From Thioploca sp. (GTDB taxonomy: Bacteria; Pseudomonadota; Gammaproteobacteria; Beggiatoales; Beggiatoaceae), in assembly GCA_012032555.1 (NCBI GenBank), contig JAAUSR010000008.1, forward strand, positions 47,734-111,733: DNA of 64,000 nt, in the 5' to 3' direction. The translations under genes and the position numbers were made by a program. Below are positions 9,332 through 17,231 of the stretch, piece by piece. The notes beneath the pieces are model-generated. The model had not been told where the DNA came from. It did not search any database and saw nothing but the letters and a program-made list of their open reading frames with translations. Position 1 is the stretch's first letter, and each line of letters starts with the position of its first letter.

Positions 9332-9706
9332 ATGAGCACTTCTAGACTACAAGATGTACCCCGGATGAAATGGGGGGATTCAACAATTTCAGCACAGCGT
9401 TATAATCGCGTTCGACTGGGATTGCTGCGCTTTAAAAACCCCATGCGAATTGATACCGGATTGCGTGATATTGATATCATCTTAGAAGATAAGGTATGGT
9501 ATTGTGTTGATCGAAGTATGCACGATTTACCTATTTGTGCTTGGGATGGCTTCAAGCCAAGGCAAACTTTACATGAGCCAATCTCGTGTCGGTTAAGTTT
9601 TTACCATGCCCATGCTGATAAAATATTGGAAAAAGTATTAACCGCCGTTGATCACTATTTAGAAGAACAACTCGCTAAAATACGTCGTCCGCTTATAGCA
9701 AAATAA
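9332..9706 (+). CDS. Conserved-looking protein of unknown function
   Basis: 124 aa; I do not recognise a family. It has a good Shine-Dalgarno (AAGGGGGCGCTC then ATG), no signal peptide and no membrane segment. Visible features are an aromatic-rich middle (VWYCVDRSMHDLPICAWDGF), several His residues (FYHAHADK) and a basic helical C-terminus ending KIRRPLIAK. Codon use and the clean reading frame support a real gene. It lies between a divergent NorD-like gene and ftsB, 82 bases upstream of ftsB. The two conserved-looking cysteines (CVDR, PICAW) and histidines might bind a ligand or metal, but that is speculation. Confidence 0.7.
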   Translation: MSTSRLQDVPRMKWGDSTISAQRYNRVRLGLLRFKNPMRIDTGLRDIDIILEDKVWYCVDRSMHDLPICAWDGFKPRQTLHEPISCRLSFYHAHADKILEKVLTAVDHYLEEQLAKIRRPLIAK

Positions 9707-9787
9707 TTATATAATAACTAACCGTGAAAATTGGGTTAAATCAGCATGAAATATTAACACTTTGGGTAGCGGTTAAGGAGATTTCTA

Positions 9788-10063
9788 ATGCTAAAAATCG
9801 GATTAGCAGTGAGTTTGTTGACGATGACTATTTATTTACAATATCAATTTTGGTTTGGTGAAGGTGGTTATCAAGAATACCAAACTTTACAACAAGCCAT
9901 TAAGCAACAACAACAAGAAAATACCCTGCTAGAAACCAGCAATCAAGCATTGGCAGCGGAAGTAGTGGATCTAAAACAGAACTTAGCCGCAGTTGAAGAA
10001 CAAGCACGGACAAAACTCGGTATGATTAAACGCGATGAGGTTTTTTATCAAATTGTCGAATAA
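9788..10063 (+). CDS. ftsB: Cell division protein FtsB
   Basis: 91 aa, small bitopic membrane protein of the FtsQLB divisome complex, which activates septal peptidoglycan synthesis by FtsWI. A short cytoplasmic start is followed by one membrane helix (about residues 4-20). The YQFWFGEGGYQEY segment is a clear FtsB signature. A periplasmic coiled coil follows (about 28-70), rich in Gln and Glu, ending in ARTKLGMIKRDEVFYQIV, also typical. AAGGAG lies 7-8 bases before the ATG. The 3' end overlaps the longest possible ispD frame; ftsB-ispD-ispF is a common proteobacterial order. Confidence 0.95.
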   Translation: MLKIGLAVSLLTMTIYLQYQFWFGEGGYQEYQTLQQAIKQQQQENTLLETSNQALAAEVVDLKQNLAAVEEQARTKLGMIKRDEVFYQIVE

Positions 10064-10796
10064 TATCCCTCATTATTGGGCAATTGTCCCAGCAGCCGGT
10101 CAGGGTTCACGGATGGGTAATACCCGACCAAAGCAATACTTGCCTTTACACGGTAAGCCTATTTTGCAACATACGTTGGAACGACTGAATTTAACGCGTA
10201 TTAAAAGAATTGTAGTCTGTATTGCTGAAAATGATTCTTACTGGAAAACCTTGACTTTACCTGAAACGATCCTATCCGTTACCGGGGGTGTGGAACGTTG
10301 TCATTCGGTCCTAAATGGATTAAAAGCTTTACAACAACAAGCTCAACCACACGATTGGGTGTTAGTCCATGATGCAGCAAGACCTTGTGTGCGTCCCGCT
10401 GATATTGATAAATTAATGACCCAACTGGCAAATCATCCGGTGGGTGGACTCTTGGCTATACCCGTGCGTGATACCATGAAACGAGTCTCAGTGTTACCAC
10501 CCAATCCGTTGCCAAACCCTTGTTGGGAAGAACGGGGAGTCGAAGTGGTCGAAACCGTTAGCCGCGAAAATTTATGGCATGCGCTGACACCACAAATGTT
10601 TCGTTTAGAAGCCTTGACTCTCGCTTTACAAAACGTATTAAATCAGCAGGAAACCGTAACAGATGAAGCGCAAGCCATGGAAAAATTAGGATATCGTCCC
10701 ATGTTAGTTGAAGGACATGCGGATAATATTAAAGTAACGCTTCCTCATGATTTAAATTTGGCAGAGTTATATCTACAACAACAAGAATTTTCTTAA
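10035..10796 (+). CDS. ispD: 2-C-methyl-D-erythritol 4-phosphate cytidylyltransferase
   Basis: Up to 253 aa. It converts MEP and CTP to CDP-ME, the third step of the MEP isoprenoid pathway. The nucleotide-binding loop VPAAGQGSRMG, PKQYLPL, VLVHDAARPCV and the late DEAQAMEKLGY motif are all present. The longest frame starts at ATG 10035, 29 bases inside ftsB. A TTG at 10053 would give MSNNIPHYWAIVPAAG, closer to the family's usual N-terminus, with GATGAGG upstream as a possible ribosome site, so the true start may be 10053. ispF follows 11 bases downstream. Confidence 0.95.
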   Translation: MRFFIKLSNNIPHYWAIVPAAGQGSRMGNTRPKQYLPLHGKPILQHTLERLNLTRIKRIVVCIAENDSYWKTLTLPETILSVTGGVERCHSVLNGLKALQQQAQPHDWVLVHDAARPCVRPADIDKLMTQLANHPVGGLLAIPVRDTMKRVSVLPPNPLPNPCWEERGVEVVETVSRENLWHALTPQMFRLEALTLALQNVLNQQETVTDEAQAMEKLGYRPMLVEGHADNIKVTLPHDLNLAELYLQQQEFS

Positions 10797-10807
10797 TTTT
10801 TGCATTT

Positions 10808-11290
10808 ATGCAAGTTAAAACGGGCTTAGGACAAGATAGTCACCGGTTTGATTTTGAAAATAACCATAAGCCACTTATTTTAGGTGGGGTTTTATTTGAA
10901 GGCGAACCGCCTTTACAAGGGAATAGTGACGCAGATGTCGTTTTACATGCTTTGTGTAATGCCATTGCGGGGGTTACCGGCGTTAATATTCTTGGTACCA
11001 TTAGCGATAATTTATGCTTACAACAAGGTGTTACCGACAGCAGGGTTTATGTGCAAACAGCACTTCACCATTTACAAGCGTGGCGTATTTGCCATGTTTC
11101 CTGCAGTATTGAAGGTAAGAGACCGAAAATAACGCCTAAAATTCCAGCGATGAAACACAGTTTAGCGCAATTATTGGGATTAGCCGTCGAAGATATTGGC
11201 ATCACGGCTACCAGTGGTGAAGGTTTAACCGCATTTGGACGAGGCGAAGGTATACAAGTTCTTTGCATGGTTACGGCGATAAATCATTAA
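10808..11290 (+). CDS. ispF: 2-C-methyl-D-erythritol 2,4-cyclodiphosphate synthase, divergent
   Basis: 160 aa, normal IspF length. It cyclises CDP-ME 2-phosphate to MEcPP with loss of CMP. The metal ligands are recognisable: Asp10 and His12 in GLGQDSHRF, and His47 in NSDADVVLHAL. The C-terminal TATSGEGLTAFGRGEGI motif corresponds to the TTTEKLGFTGRGEGI region of E. coli. The substrate loop that reads FPDTD in E. coli is replaced here by ISDNLCLQQ, so this is a divergent subtype. No separate ispF is seen in the window, so it probably supplies the activity. Linked to ispD. Confidence 0.92.
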   Translation: MQVKTGLGQDSHRFDFENNHKPLILGGVLFEGEPPLQGNSDADVVLHALCNAIAGVTGVNILGTISDNLCLQQGVTDSRVYVQTALHHLQAWRICHVSCSIEGKRPKITPKIPAMKHSLAQLLGLAVEDIGITATSGEGLTAFGRGEGIQVLCMVTAINH

Positions 11291-11305
11291 GTAGGAGAAT
11301 AATCC

Positions 11306-12519
11306 ATGGAGAAAATACATCCCAATGCCCTAGCAAGCATTGAATTTCAGTTAAATTGGCAAAGTCAAGTCGCTTCCCACGTCGATTGCTATTTTGCGCC
11401 TAAAGTCAATTTTTGGCTTGATTTCATGCCGGTTACTGTCCAAAAAGCCCTGATGGATAAAAGCAGTGGTGATACGGTTACGGTATCGCTCCATCACGAC
11501 AATATCATTCCCGTTTATACTCAGCAAAATATTTTTACCATATCGAATCAACAGTTTAATTATAATTTATTACGTGGACGACGAGTTGAACCTCGAGTAG
11601 GACGGTTTTATCCCCATAAGTTTTTGCACAACGTATCGGGTGCAGTAAAAGCAAAAATGACCGCACTGCGCTGTATTGGATTGGCAGAACACGCGTTAAC
11701 AATTGATTTTAATCACCCTTAGCGCAACGTAAATTAAGCCTTAGTGCTAAAATCGATAAGGTCCAAGCCGGACAACATGATGAACGTGGAGGGCGATGTA
11801 ACGAATGGGCAGAAATCATCACCAGTGAGGGTGTTGGTTTTCAAACGCGTTATCAAGATATCCCCACTGACTTTTTTGCAGATGATCCGTTTGGTCGGTT
11901 AGATTGGAGCGATGATACTGAATTTTATCGTCAGCCACGTCTCGTTAATCATATTGATTCACAAGCAATTGAAATCATAACTCATTTTTATAATCGATTT
12001 CTTCAGCCCGGGATGGATATATTAGATTTAATGAGTAGTTGGAAATCACATTTGCCAGTGAATATCAAATTCAATCAGCTGGTCGGATTGGGAATTAATT
12101 CAACAGAATTAGCGGGTAATCCGCAATTGACTCATCATTTTGTTTATGATCTCAATAAAAATCCTCACCTTCCCTTTGATAATGAACAATTTGATGTGGT
12201 GGTGTGTACTGTTTCAGTTGAATATCTTATCCATCCGTTTGCGGTATTTGAAGAAGTCGCTCGAGTTTTAAAGCCCGATGGCTATTTTATCGTCACCTTT
12301 TCTAATCGCTGGTTTCCACCGAAAGTCATTCAGATTTGGACTGATATTCACGAATTTGAACGCATGGGACTGGTCCTTGAATATTTTATCCAATCGGGTC
12401 GATATCAACACTTGGGAACTTATTCTGTGCGTAATTATCCTCGACCGGCTGATGATAAATATAGCCATGAAACTTCACAATCCGATCCCGTATTTGCGGT
12501 TTATGGACAAAAGGCTTAA
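11306..12519 (+). CDS. SlyD-type FKBP fused to SAM-dependent methyltransferase, frameshifted once
   Basis: Two frames form one gene. 11306-11722 encodes an FKBP/SlyD-like peptidyl-prolyl isomerase region reaching the typical ALTIDFNHPLA turn. A stop (TAG 11720-11722) interrupts it exactly at NHP|LA. In the -1 frame from 11719 translation continues LAQRKLSLSAKIDKVQAG, the expected FKBP ending. It then runs through a linker to a class I methyltransferase (FYNRFLQPGMDILDLMSSW, FDVVVCTVSVEYL, VARVLKPDGYFIVTFSNR). One missing T at 11719-11720 explains the break; with it restored the gene is 404 aa. GGAGAATAATCC precedes the ATG. The substrate is unknown. The break may be a sequencing error or a genuine lesion. 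Confidence 0.82.
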
Positions 12520-12531
12520 TTGAGAAAATAT

Positions 12532-13224
12532 ATGCTCGCTTTCATCTTAGATTCCCATAATTTTCCTTTTACCATCGCTTTACTAACCATGGTAGGAATT
12601 GCCTTATTAGAAGGAATTACCACGCTGTTGGGATTTGGTCTGTCTAGCATGCTGGGATATTTCTTGCCAGACCTCGATGCTCAACCGGGTTTGGATGTGG
12701 ATCATCCTGATGTTGATACTCCCCATGCTGGTACTTCCCTAGGACACCTGCTGGGTTGGATCAATGTCGGTCGGGTACCTTTGATGGTGTTACTCATCAT
12801 TTTTCTAACTATTTTTGCGCTGCTCGGTTATACTCTACAAGCTATTTTTTTAATTATAGTTGGTCATATGTTGCCAGGGTTACTAGCGGCATTAGTTAGT
12901 TTATTTTTATCATTACCCTGGGTTCGTTTTTTGGGAAGATTCTTAGGTAAACTGATGCCCAATGATGAAACTGAAGCCATTTCCGAAGAAACGTTTGTTG
13001 GTCGGGTTGCCACAATTACCTTAGGGACTGCCACTAAAGGACGACCGGCACGAGCAAAATTTCAAGACAATTATGGAACCACTCATTTAGTAATGGTGGA
13101 ACCAGAAAGTATAGCGGAAATATTTAACCAAGGTGATCAAGTCATTTTGCTTGAGCGGTTAGGCGGGAAATTTCTAGCCGTACATAATACTAATCCATTG
13201 TTAAAAAAAATTATTGAGGAGTAA
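12532..13224 (+). CDS. yqiJ: YqiJ-like membrane protein with C-terminal OB-fold (NfeD-type)
   Basis: About 230 aa from ATG 12532 (a TTG at 12520 would add four residues). Three hydrophobic segments are visible (about 5-30, 75-100, 105-125), with an acidic, Asp/His-rich loop DVDHPDVDTPHAG between the first two. The C-terminal region (about 150-230, EETFVGRVATITLGTATKG onward) is the small beta-barrel seen in NfeD/YqiJ proteins. It lies 3 bases upstream of a YqiK flotillin gene, the conserved yqiJ-yqiK pairing. The pair is thought to act at flotillin-type membrane microdomains. It starts 12 bases after the methyltransferase gene. Confidence 0.88.
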   Translation: MLAFILDSHNFPFTIALLTMVGIALLEGITTLLGFGLSSMLGYFLPDLDAQPGLDVDHPDVDTPHAGTSLGHLLGWINVGRVPLMVLLIIFLTIFALLGYTLQAIFLIIVGHMLPGLLAALVSLFLSLPWVRFLGRFLGKLMPNDETEAISEETFVGRVATITLGTATKGRPARAKFQDNYGTTHLVMVEPESIAEIFNQGDQVILLERLGGKFLAVHNTNPLLKKIIEE

Positions 13225-13227
13225 ATT

Positions 13228-14967
13228 ATGGAAGACTTATTGATTATTCCAGTTATTCTAGTTATCGCACTGATCGCTATTGGACTTATCTTTGCCAAGC
13301 TATATCAACGTTCGACCAAAGAAGTTTCCTTTGTTCGCACCGGTTTGGGTGGACAAAAAGTTATTATGAATGGCGGTGCTCTCGTGCTACCTATCGTCCA
13401 CGACACCATACCGGTCAACATGAATACCGTGTGCTTACGAGTAGAACGTGCTAAAGAGCAAGCACTTATCACCCGAGATCGGATGCGAGTTGATGTCACC
13501 GCTGAATTTTATATCCGGGTTTCTCCTAATGAAGAAGCCATTGCGACGGCAGCCCAAACCCTGGGGCATCGCACTATGCACACGGATAGAATTTTAGAAT
13601 TGATTGAAGGCAAATTTGTCGATGCGTTGCGCGCCGTCGCTGCTAAAATGGCGATGGAAGAATTGCATGAACAACGGGTTAATTTTGTTCAAGAAGTTCA
13701 AGTTGGCGTGTCTGAAGATTTACAACAAAATGGGTTAGAACTAGAAACCGTTTCTTTGACCGCCTTAGATCAAACTGATATTGAATACTTTAATCCTCAA
13801 AATGCTTTTGATGCTGAAGGGTTAACTAAATTGACCGAATCCATTGTAGTCCGCAAAAAACGACGTAATGACATTGAACAGGATACCCAAGTCGCTATTC
13901 AGACTAAGAATTTAGAAGCTGAGCGTAAAAAACTAGAATTAAGCCGCGATACCGAATATGCTAAACTCGGGCAACAACGGGAAGTAGAAAGCTATCGTGC
14001 TGGGCAATCTGCCGAAATTGCCAAACAACAAGCTGAGCAAGAACGGGCTGCTCAAGAAGCGAAAATTGTTGCACAACGACAAGTAGAACAAGCTGAGATT
14101 CAAAAACGACAAGCGATTGAAGAAAGAGAAATTGCGCAACGAAAGGCGGTGGAATCAGCCGAAATTGAACGCAAACAAGCTATTGAACTCGCCGAGCAAG
14201 AACGGGCTATTGCGATTGCTAACAAATCCAAAGAAGAATCTGAAGCCAAAGCAGCAGCTGATATTGCCCGTGCTGAAGCAGCTAAAGCTGAAGAATCGGT
14301 CATTACCGCACGGCAAGTGGCTCAAGCAGATCGGCAAAAACAAATTGAACTAATTGAAGCTCATAAAAAAGCGGAACGTGACGCCATTGGAATCACGATT
14401 GCGGCAACCACTGAAAAGCAAGCCGCCCAGGATCACGCTGAAGCCAAACGCTTACAAGCCACCGGTGAAGCAGAATCCCGTAAAATTACTGCTCAAGCTG
14501 AAGCCGAAGCGATTAAAATCCGTGCAGAAGCGGATGAACAACGTTATCTAGTAGATGCCGAAGGTAAACGTCAACTCAATGAATCCGCTAATATTCTTTC
14601 TGCCGCACAAATTGAAATGCAAATTAAACTGAAAACCATTGAGCAATTACCGGCTATTATTGCCCAAACAGTTAAACCCATGGAACGAATTGAAGGCATT
14701 AAAATTTATCAAATAGAAGGACTAGCAGGAGGACATCATGCTAACAGCAGTGAAACCGGTACCCCTAATTTAGCTGAACAAGTCACTAATGCTGCATTAC
14801 GTTATCGCTTACAAACACCGTTATTGGACGGTTTATTAAGGGAATTAGGCTTTGATCTTGAACAAGGTATCAATGGCATGAGTGCTAATATTGCCCCAAA
14901 AATAGACCAACCAGCGGCTACGCTCAATCAAGTAGATAATGCTGCTGTTACGAAAGAAATGTCATGA
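13228..14967 (+). CDS. yqiK: YqiK/flotillin family SPFH protein
   Basis: 579 aa. An N-terminal membrane segment (about 4-24) is followed by an SPFH/band 7 domain (about 30-200, RTGLGGQKVIMNGGALVLP, DRMRVDVTAEFYIRV). A long Glu/Ala/Gln/Lys-rich coiled-coil region follows (about 210-470), the flotillin repeat region. The C-terminus has the conserved IEQLPAIIAQTVKPMERIEGIKI stretch in which oligomer contacts are made. Flotillins scaffold membrane microdomains, and bacterial YqiK pairs with YqiJ, as here. The GGAG ribosome site overlaps the end of yqiJ. Translated in other frames the repeats give only artefactual ORFs. Confidence 0.94.
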   Translation: MEDLLIIPVILVIALIAIGLIFAKLYQRSTKEVSFVRTGLGGQKVIMNGGALVLPIVHDTIPVNMNTVCLRVERAKEQALITRDRMRVDVTAEFYIRVSPNEEAIATAAQTLGHRTMHTDRILELIEGKFVDALRAVAAKMAMEELHEQRVNFVQEVQVGVSEDLQQNGLELETVSLTALDQTDIEYFNPQNAFDAEGLTKLTESIVVRKKRRNDIEQDTQVAIQTKNLEAERKKLELSRDTEYAKLGQQREVESYRAGQSAEIAKQQAEQERAAQEAKIVAQRQVEQAEIQKRQAIEEREIAQRKAVESAEIERKQAIELAEQERAIAIANKSKEESEAKAAADIARAEAAKAEESVITARQVAQADRQKQIELIEAHKKAERDAIGITIAATTEKQAAQDHAEAKRLQATGEAESRKITAQAEAEAIKIRAEADEQRYLVDAEGKRQLNESANILSAAQIEMQIKLKTIEQLPAIIAQTVKPMERIEGIKIYQIEGLAGGHHANSSETGTPNLAEQVTNAALRYRLQTPLLDGLLRELGFDLEQGINGMSANIAPKIDQPAATLNQVDNAAVTKEMS

Positions 14968-15005
14968 AGTAACTGATGTTAAGGTTAAGTCAGGTTGTGT
15001 GAACG

Positions 15006-15324
15006 ATGAAACAAGCGATTTGGATTACCTATGATTTAGGTATTAAAGGAGATTATGAGGAACTGTACTCTTGGCTAGCTGATCATGAGGCTAAAGAGTG
15101 TGGTGATAACGTTGCCTTCCTTAAATAGGATATCCAAGACAACCTCGTTGAACAATTGAAACCGGATTTATCAGCGCATGTTAACTTATCGAAACCGGAT
15201 TGTATCTACCTTATTTGGAAAGAAAATGATAAATTGAAAGGCCACTATTTATTGGGTAGAAGAAATAGCAGCACCCTGGACTGGATACGGTTCTCAAATT
15301 GCTGAAATAGATGAAGAGGGCTAG
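15006..15324 (+). pseudogene. Broken small gene, about 100 codons
   Basis: From ATG 15006 the frame reads MKQAIWITYDLGIKGDY and continues for 40 codons to an in-frame TAG at 15126. The same frame continues sensibly (DIQDNLVEQLKPDLSAHVN, then IYLIWKENDKLKGHY). It then shifts frame near 15255 and ends WVEEIAAPWTGYGSQIAEIDEEG before TAG 15322. One nonsense and one frameshift within about 100 codons, unlike the single-base errors elsewhere, suggest a true pseudogene. I do not know the family. It follows yqiK by 38 bases. Confidence 0.6.
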
Positions 15325-15354
15325 ATCATAGAAACATAATAAATTTAATAGCGC

Positions 15355-15420
15355 TAAATCCGTCGTGATTTTTCTAAAAAACCTGACCGGTTTTTAAAAC
15401 GAGTCAGGTTTATACTACTT
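15355..15420. repeat. Hairpin-bearing dispersed repeat, copy 1 (possible terminator)
   Basis: Arms AAACCTGAC (15379-15387) and GTCAGGTTT (15403-15411) form a 9-bp stem. The surrounding 55-60 bases match, in inverted orientation, 46764-46822 (shared GTAGTATAAACCTGAC, AAAAACCGGTCAG and AAAAATCAC blocks). It could end transcription before tgt. Confidence 0.65.
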
Positions 15421-15483
15421 TTTAATTAAAATCACTTAAATTCTACCCAAGCATCATCTGCCAAGTTCTTAAGTTTTTCCTGA

Positions 15484-16611
<1,128 letters not shown>

Positions 16612-17231
16612 AACTCAAAAAATAATGTAGTAAATAAGTATCTTGTCAATTAGGAGAACCCTTTGATTGATTATAAAAAACACATTTCTTTTCTTTAGAA
16701 CTGAATAAATACTCAGATAAACATTGCATTCGTCGCTTGAAAATAACCTTATTTTACTATTGCCAATAATATCTAATCTATCAGCTTACTATCGACTAAA
16801 ATTTGTTTTACTTTTGTTCTAAGTTCATTGGCAATCTTTTTACCACGGTCATTCCAACCTTGCTACCTATCCATTTTGAAAATTGATCGGACACACAGCG
16901 AAGTCTAACCAACTTTCTACTAATAACTATTAAGGCTAACCAACATTCTACTACTTAATTTAATGAAAACTCGCTTAAATAATATTAAGTGCAATTATAA
17001 TTGATTATAAATCCTAATCTAAATAGTTTGGAATATTCCTAATAGTGCTGTTCACTTTAGATATAATAATTTTTATAATTTATTGCCTAACTTAACAGCA
17101 GTGTGTGGGAATTTGGGAATGCATACCGTGAGCTTTAGTGTCATACTTTCTCCTGCAACTCAATAAAGGAGAACGCTGGAGCATAAAAACCAGAAAATGC
17201 TCTTTTACACATAAAACGTAGGAAAAGCATA
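16612..17231. other. Gene-poor stretch with a possible gene remnant
   Basis: 620 bp, AT-rich. On the minus strand 16773-16859 reads a 28-codon open tail GWNDRGKKIANELRTKVK and onward to a TAG, preceded by an in-frame stop. It looks like the C-terminal remnant of a gene I cannot identify. Near 16865-16900 a segment CTACCTATCCATTTTGAAA followed by TCGGACAC resembles 23946-23978. The last 55 bases before ovoA hold a small hairpin. No tRNA or complete gene seen. Confidence 0.4.
17179..17206 (+). promoter_or_regulatory. Hairpin plus T-run in the ovoA leader
   Basis: GAGCAT (17179-17184) pairs with ATGCTC (17197-17202), followed directly by TTTT and then the ovoA ribosome site (GTAGGA) and ATG at 17232. 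The arrangement resembles a weak intrinsic terminator or attenuator in the 5' leader. The stem is only 6 bp, so this is tentative. Confidence 0.35.

Noticed and set aside
13939-14551. Several open frames on both strands inside yqiK
   Set aside because: They are shadows of the Glu/Ala/Gln/Lys-rich coiled-coil region, which keeps other frames free of stops.
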